This document shows, piece by piece, positions 1-11,452 of a stretch of DNA of 64,000 nt. Each line of letters begins with the position of its first letter. Within the stretch, counting starts at the first letter, position 1. The notes beneath the pieces are model-generated. The model was given only the letters and a program-made list of their open reading frames with translations, was not told the DNA's origin and did not search any database. This DNA is from Echinometra lucunter. Its lineage: Eukaryota > Echinodermata > Echinoidea > Camarodonta > Echinometridae. Both the position numbers and the translations under genes were made by a program. The DNA lies in the NCBI GenBank assembly GCA_029962745.1, contig CM057162.1:11316123-11380122 (forward strand). Direction: 5' to 3'.

Positions 1-35
1 TTACCTCTTTTTCCACAAATAGAGCACAAAAACCC
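1..35 (-). pseudogene. Finger remnant beyond the stop of copy 1
   Basis: In the same frame directly after the TAA at 36-38 the DNA still reads GFLCSICGKRG, the start of another C2H2 finger, before a further TAA at the window edge. This shows that the array once continued to the left and that the stop at 36-38 is a later mutation. Confidence 0.7.
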
Positions 36-1312
36 TTATTCCGCATGCACCGTCATAAAATGCTGTTTGAAATGCTGTTTCGAAGAAAACCTTTTGTCAC
101 AGAGTAAGCATTCGAGAGGTATTTCGTCAGCGTGTGATGCCATGTGTGTGCTTAGGTGACTCCGTTGGGAAAATTCTTCGCCACAAATGGAACAATGATG
201 CATTTTGCTGTCCATGTTGGATTTTGCAATAATGTTTGGACTTGAAAGTGCATAATTATGATCAACCTCATTTCTTTGGACAAGTGTGATATCATCTTCG
301 AAATTTGAATTTACAGATTTTTCACCTTCCTGAGAGTTCATGTGCTCAGTGAAATCATCATTCGTTGGGAACTTGAGACAAAAACAGCGTGCATAAGCAT
401 GTTCTTTAATTCTTCTGGGGATAACTGATCTATGTGTTGAAGAAAAGCCCCTGAGGCACAACGAACATTTAATGGGTTGGAGATCTGTGTGAGTTGTCAT
501 ATGTCCTAAAAGACAGTTGGTAGTGGCAAACTCTTTGCTACAAAGGGAACACTGATAAGACCTTCCTGATGGGTGGGTTTTCATATGAACCAGTAGACCC
601 TTGGACGAATCAAATTCCTTTTCACAAATCCTGCATTTATGGGGATTGTCTCCACTATGAGTAATTCTGTGTTTATTAAGATTCCCAAGGCTGGAAAACA
701 CTTTACCACATTGATTACAATGGTGAAGGTTTTCTTCTCCGTGGATTCTCATGTGTTCTGCAAGAATGCTTTTTTGAGAAAATTTTTTGCAACACGTGGC
801 ACACTGAAAGATTCCTTCCTCTGTGTGGGTTTCTATGTGTCTTGACAGATTAACTTCATGGCTGTATCTTTTACTACAAATGAAACACTGGCATTGTTTT
901 GGATGTTTGGGCGCTGGCATAGGTGTGGATGAACTGTCCTCGATTGGCAAGTGAGGCTGGTAAGATGGCACAACATCTGGTACAGATGTCATTAGACACT
1001 CCTCCTCAGACTCCTCTTCCTTGTTCCTGTTATTCTTTGTGTCCATCCCACCATGTACGAGATGAGAACTTGCAGAATCTCGTGTCTCCATGTCAACTAT
1101 GCTCTCTTCTCCAAGACCAACAGAACAGTTTGCTGCATGACTAAAGAGGGACTCACAGAGATAACGATCTCTTTCTGATGAATCTGACCGAGTTCCCAAG
1201 TCTCCTTTTGCACAGAAATCTTTAAGATGTTTCATACCAGATAATCTATCACTTGACATTTCTTGGACGCTTCCCATACTTCCATCGATGTTCTCCTTAC
1301 TTGCACTCCCAC
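36..1312 (-). CDS. C2H2 zinc-finger terminal exon, copy 1 (decaying)
   Basis: The exon starts at 1312 after a CTTTGTGCTTAG acceptor in phase 1 and is open to a TAA at 36-38, about 425 residues. Five good fingers follow the acidic N-terminal block. Finger 6 (CSLCLRGFSS) lost its spacing between Cys and His, and finger 7 (ARCFCLKFPTNDD) lost its Cys pair spacing and second His. Finger 8 is intact, and finger 9 has four residues between its two His. The stop follows TVHAE. It may still be translated, but two inner fingers and the tail are broken, so it could be an early pseudogene. Confidence 0.65.
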
Positions 1313-2100
1313 CTAAGCACAAAGAGCAGGATTAAAATTCAATCTTGAGTTTTTGTAATGACGGGGCGGATTGTTTCTCACAACATAAAACATGACAAAA
1401 TAAAACAAAAGCTGGTTTTTCAATTTGCAAGTGACAGGGTATATGCAAGAAAATATCATTATCATCACTTTTATTACACATACCCTGCATTTCTAATATC
1501 TGACTCAAATTAGATTGCGCAATTACATGTAATCATAAATATACTAAAAAGTACAAACTGAAAAAAAGTGTTTTCAATGCCTTTCTGAGGGATTAAAAAA
1601 TGATAGCTGTGAAATGGGTAAAGAGAGATAAAGATACAGTTCAAGCTATTACTGTAATGCATGTTATGTCATAATAAGACCAATTTCACATTTTCTATAA
1701 TTGTACTGATACTTGATCGATACTGCTATAGGAAATTAAACAGAAAGTTAAATGTTTACAAAATTCCCTCTTCTTCAGAAAGAATTACTCATACATCTTC
1801 CAACTAAAGCTTTGACGCACTGGTCACTTTATGGTCTTCTTATTCACTACATACAGTAACTCCTTCCAGATAACTGACCTGCTTCCAATTCTGAGTACAA
1901 GTAGTGACATACTTGATGCCCTTTTGTCAAGAGTTAAAAGGTTGACCAGGTCCCAGTAGAGGGATTACCCATTACAAAGGGGTGCACTTCAGCACTTTAC
2001 TCAGATTACCTTATGAGACCAGAAATTGCATTTGATTTGTACTTCTGACTGCATTCCAGACATAAAACGAGTACAGTCACCACACTGACTCTAGACTTCT
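1313..2100. other. Intron or spacer upstream of copy 1, no gene seen
   Basis: AT-rich sequence with no open frame of note and no finger-related text. No leader exon with a phase-1 donor could be recognised here, which matters for deciding whether copy 1 has its own upstream exons. Confidence 0.5.
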
Positions 2101-2640
2101 CTTCATCTTTGTTACTATCTTCATCTGAATAAATGTTCATCTGTAGAAGTACAGGCCACCGAATTGGTGCATCGTTGTACTTGTAGAATTGTGCAATTTA
2201 ACGTACAGTGCTCAGTGTGGAAGATCTAATCTACATGCGGCTTATAAAAAGAACTGGCGCAATCCTAGCTGAGATACAGGTGACTATGTTAGGCGGGAGA
2301 ATATTCCATTCTACCTGACTTTGAGTCTTCATGCCTGTGTCATCATGTACTCTCTATGCTGGAAGAAGATCTTCATCTTTGTTACTATCTTCATCTGAAT
2401 AAATGTTCATCTGTAGAAGTATAGGCCACCGAATTGGTGCATCATCGTACTTGTAGAATTGTACAATTGAACGTACAGTGCTCAGTGTGGAAGATCTAAT
2501 CTACGTGCGATTTATAAAAAGAACTGCCGCAATCCCAGCTGAGGTACAGGTGATTATATTAGCAGGGAGAATATTCCACTCTACCTGACTTTGAGTCTTC
2601 ATGCCTGTGTCATCATGTACTCTCTATGCTGGAGGAAGAT
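2101..2640. repeat. Tandem duplication, two 270-bp units
   Basis: The block starting CTTCATCTTTGTTACTATCT at 2101 recurs at 2371, and the two units (2101-2370, 2371-2640) match along their whole length with scattered substitutions. No coding frame runs through them. They lie between copies 1 and 2 of the finger exons. Confidence 0.9.
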
Positions 2641-2737
2641 CTAAATAACTAAATTTCTATCCCAACACACAACAGTACTGTTAGGGTTTAATTTTTACAG
2701 TCTCGTACTAAGTATTTCTCTTTAAACAAAGTGAAAT

Positions 2738-3648
2738 TTAAGGATATATTGATGTTTGTGAGACATATTTAGCCATCAATGAGTTTTCTTTTAGTACGAC
2801 TGGTATAAAGCGCTGCTGACCCGTGTGACTTGTCATATGTCTTGTGAGATTGCTGTTCCTGGAAAACTCCTTGCTGCAAAGGGAACATTGATAAGACCTA
2901 GTTCCTGGGTGGATTTTCATATGAACCAGTAGACCCTTGGAAGAATTGAATTCCTTTTTTACAAATCCTGCACTTACGGGGATTTTCCCCACTATGAGTT
3001 ATTCTGTGTTTATTAAAATTTTCTAGGTTGGAAAACACTTTACCACAATGATTACAACGGTGAAGGTTTCTTCTCCGCGGATTCTCATGTGTTCTGCAAG
3101 AATGCTTTTTTGAGAGAATTGTTCTCCACATATAACACAATGAAATATTCCTTCCTCTGTGTGGGTTTCTATGTGTCTTGACAGATTAACTTCATGGCTG
3201 TATCTTTTACTACAAATGAAACACTGGTATTGTTTTGGATGTTTGGGAGCTGGCATAGGTGTGGACGAAATGTCCTCGATTGGCAAGTGAGGCTGGTAAG
3301 ATGGCACAACATCTGGTACAGATGTCATTAGACCCTCCTCCTCAGACTCCCCTTCCTTGTTCATTTTATTCTCTGTATCTATTCCACCATGAATGACCTG
3401 AGAACTTGCAGAATCTGGTGTCTCCATGTCAACTGTGCTCTCTTCTCCAAGACCAACAGAACAGTTTGCTGTATCACTAAAGAGGTACTCACAGAGATAA
3501 CGATCTCTTTCTGATGAATCTGACCGAGTTCCCAAGTCTCCTTGTGCATAAAAATCTTCAAGATGTTTCTCACCAGATAATCTATCACTTGACATTTCTT
3601 GGATGCTTCCCATACTTCCATCGATGTTCTCCTGACTTGCATTCCCAC
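2738..3648 (-). pseudogene. C2H2 zinc-finger exon, copy 2 (frameshifted)
   Basis: The acceptor and the first 180 residues match copies 1 and 3, including the VPSYQPHLPIED block and the first two fingers. Against those copies a T run near 3067-3069 lacks one base and a T run near 2955-2960 has one extra. Between the two shifts the original frame meets a stop at 3023-3025, while the finger text continues in another frame; after the second shift the original frame resumes with YQCSLCSKEF. The array then ends after about five fingers and runs into sequence resembling the 3' flank of copy 5, which suggests an internal deletion. Translation would give a short product with two fingers. Confidence 0.85.
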
Positions 3649-3658
3649 CTAAGCACAA

Positions 3659-4029
3659 AGAGCAGGATTTAAAATGTGACTTTGAGTTTTCTTAAGGATG
3701 GGGAACCAGGGAGGAGAGAGATTTTAAAAAGAAGAAAGAAAAAAAAAAACTTGTATGGTCTGATGCCCCTTGTCTGCGCACTGCCCAAGTCTGCGTTACT
3801 CCCTAGGATATGAAGATTAAAATGAGATCAGCCATTAGAGGAATAAAAAAAAAGAAAGTTTGTCAATTTTAAGTGAAATATTAGGTGCACAGACAAGGGT
3901 CCCCCCATCATACTAGTGCTTCAGTATGAAAAGACAATGAAAGTGTTTGCAAGACAGTATGGGTAGAAATGACTGACAACCGAGAAATGAGCAAAGATAG
4001 ATAATGAATGACTGCACTAAGAATTTTCA
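3659..4029. repeat. Duplicated intron flank upstream of finger exons
   Basis: About 90 bp around 3925-4012 (CAGTATGAAAAGACAATGAA and following) recur upstream of copy 3 (about 5748-5832), and a more diverged version lies upstream of copy 4 (about 8240-8320). The duplicated unit therefore includes intron sequence and the splice acceptor, not just the coding part. Confidence 0.7.
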
Positions 4030-4262
4030 CCACATGGATTTGCTTGTGTTTCAAAAGAATACTCGACTTTGAAAATTTAGAACTGCATACAGTACAATGA
4101 TAGGGCTTTTCTCCTTCCTGTGTGGATTCTACTGTGTTCCATCAGAGCAGAGCTATGTGAACATTTCTTTCCACATTAAGAACACTCATAAGGTTTTTCT
4201 CCTGTTTGACTTTTCATATAATCAGTGAGACAATAATCAAAGGCAAATATTTTACCACAGTC
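4030..4262 (-). pseudogene. Vestigial finger tail downstream of copy 3 stop
   Basis: In the frame of copy 3, beyond its TAA, the sequence reads DCGKIFAFDYCLTDYMKS, then TGEKPYECS, a second TAA, CGKKCSHSSALMEHSRIHTG, and then loses frame near 4105. This aligns with the last three fingers of copy 4. Two in-frame stops and a later frameshift show that the segment is no longer translated. Confidence 0.75.
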
Positions 4263-5653
4263 TTAACACAAATAGGCCTTCTCCCCAGTGTGAATCGCTA
4301 TATGTCTTTTTAAGTGATCCATTAAAGAAAAGCCTTTGCCACAAAGTGAACACTGGAAAGACATTTCAGCTGTGTGAGTTGTCATATGCCTCTTCAGAAG
4401 ACTGCTTTTGAAAAATTCTTTGTCACAAACAGAACAAGGATAACGTTTCTTGTACATGTTTGATTTTGCAGGACCTGGGGAATCAGATGGTGAAGACCGA
4501 TTTCCTTTGTCAGATTTCTTATAATCTGCAAGATTTTCTTGAAAGAACTCATCTCCTGTGTGGAACTGTATACCATGTGAAGGTTTTAATGCAGATGAAA
4601 GAAACTGCATTTTTCCTTTGCGGGATTTCATAAGGTCTCCAAGATATGATTCTCGTCTTGTGTGAGTCTTCATGTGATCAGAAAGATTATAATCACTCGC
4701 AAATCTTTTACCACAAACAGAACACAAAGAGGCCTTCTCTCCAGTGTGAATCGCCATATGTCTTTTTGAACAAAGACTTGAAGTAAAGATTTTGCCACAA
4801 AGTGAACATTTAAAGTGCCGGTGACCCGTGTGGCTTGTAATATGTCTTGTGAGATTGCTGTTCCTGGAAAACTCCTTGCTGCAAAGAGAACACTGATAAG
4901 ACCTTGTTCCGGGGTGGGTTTTCATATGAAGCAGGAGAGCCTTGGAAGAGTCAAATTCCTTTTTACAAATCCTGCACTTGTGGGGCTTTTCCCCAACATG
5001 AGTTATTCTGTGTCTGTTAAGATTCCCCAGGTTGGAAAACGCTTTACTACAATGATTACAATGGTGAAGGCTTTCTTCTCCGTGGATTCTCATGTGTTCT
5101 GCAAGAATGCTTTTTTGAGAGAATCGCTTGCCACACATGGCACACTGAAAGATTCCTTCCTCTGTGTGGGTTTCTATGTGTCTTGACAGATTAACTTCAT
5201 GGCTGTATCTTTTACTACAAATGAAACACTGGCATTGTTTTGGATGTGTGGGCGCTGGCATAGGTGTGGATGAACTGTCCTCGATTGGCAAGTGAGGCTG
5301 GTAAGATGGCACAACATCTGGTACAGATGTCATTAGACCCTCCTCCTCAGACGCCTCTTCCTTGTTCCATTTATTCTTTGTATCCATCCCACATTGTACA
5401 AGATGAGAACTAGCAGAATCTGCCATCTCCACATCAACTACGCTCTCTTCTCCAAGACCAACAGAACAGTTTGCTGCATCACTAAAGAGGGACTCACAGA
5501 GATAACGATCTTTTTCTGATGAATTTGACTGCATTCCTAAGTCACCTTGTGCATAGAAATCTTCAAGATGTTTCACACCAGATAATCTACCACTTGACAT
5601 TTCTTGGATGCTTCTCATACTTCCATCGATGTTCTCCTGACTTGCATTCCCAC
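4263..5653 (-). CDS. C2H2 zinc-finger terminal exon, copy 3 (truncated by stop)
   Basis: The exon starts at 5653 after the same CTTTGTGCTTAG acceptor (phase 1) and encodes about 463 residues. Seven fingers lie at about 4665-5245, a Ser-rich spacer follows, then two fingers (YPCSVCDKEF and FQCSLCGKGF). The reading stops inside a tenth finger directly after AYLC, where copy 4 continues SVCGKRFA. Finger remnants continue in the same frame beyond the TAA, so the stop is a secondary loss. The product would still have nine complete fingers and may work. The N-terminal 120 residues are close to those of copies 1 and 2. Confidence 0.7.
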
Positions 5654-6033
5654 CTAAGCACAAAGAGCAGGGTTAAAATGTAACTTTGAGTTTTCGTACT
5701 GATGGGAGGAGAGATTTTCAAAAAGAAAAACATGTTCCAGTGCTTCAGTATGAAAAGACAATGAAAGTATTTGCAAGAAATTATGGGTAGAAATAACTAA
5801 CACCCGAAAAATGAGCAAAGATAGATAAATGAAACATAAGTCGAACTTTTTATAATAAAAAGTAGAAATTAGAAAGTAGACAAACTATTTTTTGTCTAAT
5901 ATACATGTATTCAGGCATGAGTAAGGTTTCTCCAGTCTGGCCAAGTATATTTTTTCTTTTATGTGGACCATTCCCATGCTTTGTGGTATTTCTGTCTATG
6001 TACATGTAATTGTATGATTTATACTACTGATAA
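5654..6033. other. Intron or spacer upstream of copy 3
   Basis: Apart from the duplicated flank near 5748-5832 nothing is recognised. There is no candidate leader exon. Confidence 0.45.
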
Positions 6034-6170
6034 GGGCCCCCACTGCATAAACTTAACAATCAATGATATCTTTGCCATCAATGGGAAATACCATGGAAAT
6101 ATTCAAGATTTCCATGGAAGCTCCTATTGACATCAAAACTACCACCAAAGCTTCATGCAACAGGGCCCCC
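6034..6170. mobile_element. Foldback MITE (GGGCCC-end family), member 1
   Basis: A 137-bp segment with inverted ends: GGGCCCCCACTGCATAAACT at the left, and AAAGCTTCATGCAACAGGGC leading into CCCCC at the right. It has no coding capacity. It shares end structure with the elements at 13041, 15863, 42853 and 56252. Confidence 0.65.
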
Positions 6171-6401
6171 CAATATGATTTTCTCTTTTTTGTGCTTTCA
6201 TATCTTCTGCCACACTATTCTTAATTCAATCTCAGCTTCAAACTAGAAACTTGAAATTTATCCCCATGTGGGTTCGCTAGTGCTTCAAGACTATTTAATT
6301 GTGGATTTTTGCAACCACATACAGAATAATTTTAGTGCTTTTCTGCCGCATGTTCTCATCTCTTTTGCCCAACAATTTTGATTCTAAATCCTTGCTTCAA
6401 A

Positions 6402-8140
6402 TCAAACACTACACTCCATGTGGATTCGCTTGTGTTTCAAAAGTGTACCTGACTTTGAAAATTTGGACCCGCATACAGTACAATGATAGGGCTTTTCTCC
6501 TGTGTGGATTCTATTATGTTTTGTCAGATTAGTACTATGTGTAAACTTCTTTCCACAGTAAGAACACTCATAAGGTTTTTCTCCTGTGTGACTTTTCATA
6601 TGGTCTGTAAGATAATAATCAACAGCAAATCTTTTACCACAAACAGAACACAAATAGGCCTTTTCCCCAGTGTGAATCGTCATATGCCTTTTTAGGTGAT
6701 GTATCAAAGAAAATGTTTTGCCACAAAGAGAACATTGAAAAGACTTTTCACCTGTGTGAATTGTCATATGTCTCTGCAGAATACTGCTTTGGGAAAATTC
6801 TTTGTTACAAACAGAACATGGATAACGTTTCTTGCTCACATTTGATTTTGCAGGACCAGAGAAATCAGATGCTGAAGAGTGATTGCCTTTGTCAGATTTC
6901 ATATCATCTGCAACATTTTCTTCAAAGAACTCATTATCTCCTGTGTGGACTGTCACATGCTCTTTTAAATGATGTTTTGAAGAAAAGCCTTCATTACAGC
7001 GTAAACATTTAAAGGACTTTTCTTCAGAGTGTGATGCCATGTGTGTTCTTAAGCTACACCTTCGAGAAAATTCTTTGCCACAAATGGAACAATGATACGT
7101 TTTACCGTATATGTTGGATTTCTTAACAATGTTTGGACTTGAAAGTGCAGAAGGATGATCAGCCTCATTTCTTTGGTCCAATGTGATATAATCTACGGAA
7201 TTCGAATTCACAGATTTTTCTTTGTGCGTTTTCATGTGTTCAGAAAGGTCTTCATCCCCTACAAACCTTTTGCAACACACTGGACATATATAGGCATGTT
7301 CTTTTGTGTGAATCATCATATGTCTTTTTAAACAATGTCTAAAAGAAAAGCCTTTGTGACAAACCAAACATTTATAGGGCCGGAGACCTGTGTGAGTTGT
7401 CTTATGTCTTGTGAGATGGCTTTTCCTGGAAAACTCTTTGCTACAAATGGAACACTGATACGGCCTTTCTACAGTATGGGATCTCATGTGAACCAAGAGA
7501 GAGTTGGAATCATAAAATTTGCTTTTACAAATCTTACACTTATGGGGCTTTTCTCCGCTATGAGTTATTCTGTGTTTATTAAGATTACCAAGGTTGGAAA
7601 ACACTTTACCACACAGATTACACTGGTGACGATTTTCGTCCCTGTGGATTCTTATGTGTTCAACAAGAATGCTTTTACAAGAGAATGTTTTATTACACAG
7701 CGCACACTGGTGGAGTCCTTCGTCTGTGTGGGAATTCATGTGTCTCAGAAGAGTAACTTTATGGATGTATTCTTTACTACATATAGAACACTGGTATGGC
7801 TTTGGTTGTTTGGAGTCTGGCAAAGGTGTGGACAAACTGTCCTCAATTGGGAACTGAGGTTGGTATGATGGCACAATGTCTGCTACAGATGTCATCTGAT
7901 CCTTTTCAGTATCCCTTTCCGTGTTCCTTTTATTCTTCGAATTCATCCCTCTACATGTGATATGAGAACTTGAGGCATCTGATGTCTCCTTTTCAGTGAT
8001 GCCCTCTTCTCCAAGATGAACTGTAGAGTTTGATGTTTGACTAAAATCTTCAGGATGTTTCTCACCAGATAATCTATCACTTGACATTTCCTGGACACTT
8101 CTAATACTTGCACTCAAGTTCTTCCGAGGTGAATTCCCAC
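6402..8140 (-). CDS. C2H2 zinc-finger terminal exon, copy 4 (14 fingers, intact)
   Basis: This exon starts at 8140 after a CTTTGTGCCTAG acceptor in phase 1 and runs open to a stop at 6402-6404, about 579 residues. The N-terminal 120 residues are acidic and Ser-rich, with a conserved block around VPSYQPQFPIEDS shared with copies 1-3. Fingers follow as 7 (about 7215-7800), 2 (about 6955-7100) and 5 (about 6415-6835), ending HKRIHMECSV. All 14 keep Cys2His2, and most linkers are TGEKPY/F-like. The exon has no ATG at its start and needs a leader exon. None is recognisable between it and copy 5, so it may use the exons at 13231-22264, or its leader may be missing. It is probably a transcription factor segment; targets are unknown. 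Confidence 0.8.
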
Positions 8141-8666
8141 CTAGGCACAAAGAGCAGGATTAAATGGAACCTTGAGTTTTCAGGATGTGAGGAGAGATTT
8201 CAACAAAATAAAACAAAACAAAATCTGTGCTGTCAGTGTTTCAATTTGCCAAAGACAAAATATTTTCAAGACTACATGGGTAGAAATGATTGATAGCTCT
8301 GAAATGGACAAAGAGAGATAATGAAAAGCTCAAGTTATCAGTATAGTATAAATTTAAATTATCAAAGTCCAGTTCAGTAAGGGAAAGCAGACATATCTTT
8401 TATATAACAAACAAGTCCTCATCAACAAAGTAAAATCAAAGGATTTATGGATGTTTGCCAAACATCTTTAGACTTCACTGGGGTTTTTTCCAATATGCCT
8501 AGTACAATGTTTCTTTCATGTGTGCATTTGTAATATTTGGACCATTCCTATGCTTTGTACGTTTTTGTCTATCATTTCTTCTAAACCAGATACTGACATG
8601 ATTTTCTCTTTCTTGTCTTTTCATCTCTCTTGCAAAACTATTTTGATTCTCAGTCTCTGCTTCAAA
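8141..8666. other. Spacer between copies 4 and 5
   Basis: This holds the 3' flank of copy 5 and the intron flank of copy 4. Part of it (about 8440-8515) resembles 2720-2800, downstream of copy 2. No polyadenylation signal or extra exon could be identified with confidence. Confidence 0.45.
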
Positions 8667-11452
8667 TCAAACACTACTGATAACTTCTGCCATGTGGATT
8701 CGCTTGTGTTTCAAAAGGCTATTTGAATGTGTAAATTTGCGACCACATAGAGTGCAATGATAGGGCTTTTCTCCTGTGTGTGTTCTCTTATGTTTCAAGA
8801 GACTACTGCTATGCGAAAATTTCCTTCCACAGTAAGAACATTCATAACGTTTTTCTCCTGTGTGAACTTTCATATGGTCAGTGAGATAATAATTAAGAGC
8901 AAATCGTTTACCACAAACAGAACACGAAAAGGCCTTCTCTCCTGTGTGAATCATCATATGTCTTTTTAGGTGATGCCTTAAAGAAAATCCCTTGTCACAA
9001 AGTGAACATTTAAAAGATTTTTCACCTGTGTGAGTTGTCATATGAGTCTGTAAATGACTACTTTTGGAAAATTCTTTGTTACAAACCGGACATGGATAAA
9101 TTTTTTTGCCGTTTGATTTTCTAGGACCAGATAAATCAGATGCTGAAGACTGATTTCCTCTGTGAGATTTCATATCATGTGCAAGATTTTCTTCAAAGGA
9201 TTCATCTCCTGTGTGGGAATGCACATCATGTGGTTTTGATGCAGATGATAGACAAGACATTTTTCCTTCACTGGATTCCATGAAGTCTCCAAGATTTGAC
9301 TTTGGTCTTGTGTGGATTTTCAAGTGCTCGGAATAATGAAAATCACATGTAAAGCTCACTCCACAAACAGAACACACTAACTTCTCTCTGAGATGAACTG
9401 TCATGTGCTGTTTTAAATGATGCTTCAAAGAAAAGCTTTTGAGACAGAGTAAACATTCAAAGGGCTTTTCTTCAGAGTGTGACGTCATGTGTGTTCTTAG
9501 TTGACTCCTTTGGGAAAATTCTTTGCCACAAATGGAACAATGATACGTTTTACAGCATATGTGGGATTTCTTAACAATGTTTGGACTTGAAAGTGCAGAA
9601 TGATGATCAGCCTCATTTCTTTGGTGAAATGTAATATCATCTTCAAAATTGGTATTTATAGATTTTTCCTGATGATCAGAGATATTTGAAGAAAGTGACA
9701 GACCAGGCAATTCTCCTTGTTGGGATTTCATATCAAAGTGATCCAACTTTGGAGATTCATCAGTAATATCTTGTACAAAGAATTCAACATAATCTGAAAG
9801 ACTTGATGTAGGGGATCGACAAAGCTTATCTTCTGTATGTGATTCCCTACGGTGTGAGGAACTTTGTGCATTAGACTCATAAGAACTGTCTCCCATGTAG
9901 AATTCATCATGCTGTGAGAGATCTGATGCACAGGGCTGATAAGCTTCTTCTCCTGTGGGAGATTCTTTATGAGCCACAAGATCTGATGCTGGAGAATGAT
10001 CGGGCATATCGGCTTGGTAGGGTTCCACACAATCAGAGACACAGGATGCGGAGGATTTGCAAGGCTCATTTGCTTTGCTGGATTCTTTATTATCTGGGGG
10101 ATTTGACAAACAAGACTGATAAGACTTATCTCCAGTGGAAGATTTCATATGATTTGACAGGTTTGAAGCACAAGACTGATAAGGCTCATCTCCCACACAA
10201 GATTCCCTATGATCTTCAAAATTTGACTCAGAAGACTGGTAAGCACTGTCTTTTATGTGAATTCTCATATGTTCTGAGAGACCATAGCTACGTGCAAATC
10301 TTTTACCACATATAGAACATTCATACGGCCTTTCTCCTGTGTGAATTTTCATATGTTTTTCAAGGGTTTGTTTCAGTCTAAACCTGTTGTTGCAAACAGA
10401 ACATTTAAAAGGCCGTTCTCCGGAGTGCGATGCCATATGCTTCTTGAGATTACTTCTTTGAGAAAAATCTCTCTTACAAATGGAACATTGATAGGGCTTT
10501 TCTCCCGTATGGGATCTTATGTGTACCATCAGATAAGTCTTCTGTACAAAAGATTTATTGCAAAACGAACAAGGATGCATATTTTTCCCTGTGTGGGATT
10601 TCATATGATATTGGAGAGCATCGCTGCGGGCAAATCTGGCTGGACAATGTGAACAGTGAAAGGGTTTTTCTCCAGTATGGGTTCTCATGTGTGCTTGAAG
10701 ATGGTGCTTCAGGGAGAATCCTTTCTTACACACAGAACACCAACATGATTTTTCTTTGGCATGGGTCCTCATATGTTTCTTACAATTACCGTTGCTAGAA
10801 AATGCCTTTCCACAAACCACACATGTAAAAGGTTTTTCTCCAGTGTGGGTTCGCATATGTAACCTCAAGCTGTTCTTATATGCCAGCTTCTTGTCACAGA
10901 TTGGACACTGATATGGCTCATCTACAGAATGCCTTGGTACATGCTCTTTAAGAAGGGCATTATTGGAAAGTGTTTCATCGCCATTCTGCAAAGGCTCTAT
11001 ACAAAGATGGGTTCTCATATTTGTTCCTACACTACTTCCTTGAGAAAATTTTGTTTTATATGTAGAACCTTCTTTGTCACTTTGACTAGGTCTAGGGAGA
11101 CCACTTTTTCCTGCCGAGCTTTGCCCAGGAGATTGTCCAGTGTCTTCCAGCGAGGTCATTTCACACCTCTCCTCACATTCCTTCATCCTTTCTGCATTCA
11201 TCCCTCTTTGCGTATGATGTGAACTTCCTTGGTGCCATGCTGCTCTCTCAGCTACACTTCCTTCTTGATAAGGAGCATAGTTTTCTACATAACTACACTC
11301 ATACTCACTTGTGGAACTCTCTCCCCTTGATGAATCCGACTGGATTCCTAGCTCAGCTTGGGAAGGTGAACGGTCGTCAGAATGATGAATCCCATCTGCT
11401 GAAATTTGCACAGGGCTTTCTATACAGCTGCTCTCCGGACATGCATTTTGAG
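8667..11452 (-). CDS. C2H2 zinc-finger terminal exon, copy 5 (16 fingers)
   Basis: This long terminal exon encodes about 928 residues and starts after a TCATCACAG acceptor, phase 1. The reading frame has no ATG near its start, so upstream exons are needed. Eight consecutive fingers (about 10260-10915, first YQCPIC) are joined by TGEKPF/Y-type linkers. A spacer of about 196 residues made of 20-residue repeats follows (9662-10250), then three fingers (about 9310-9545), a second Ser-rich spacer, and five fingers ending at about 8690. The stop is TGA at 8667-8669. The N-terminal part (11000-11100) holds decayed finger-like segments with missing Cys. It differs from copies 1-4 in its first 200 residues but shares the last two clusters with copy 4. 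Its likely role is sequence-specific DNA binding in the nucleus. Confidence 0.85.

Noticed and set aside
639..845. Plus-strand frames opposite the zinc-finger exons
   Set aside because: They are antisense shadows. The regular Cys/His spacing is only on the minus strand; the same applies to 4815-5186, 7335-7868 and 9914-10315.
1311..1322. Translation start at MCLGG of the finger exons
   Set aside because: The codon there is TTG, and it lies inside a pyrimidine-rich splice acceptor ending TTAG. The same holds for copies 2-4, and copy 5 would start at GTG. These are internal exon borders, not starts.
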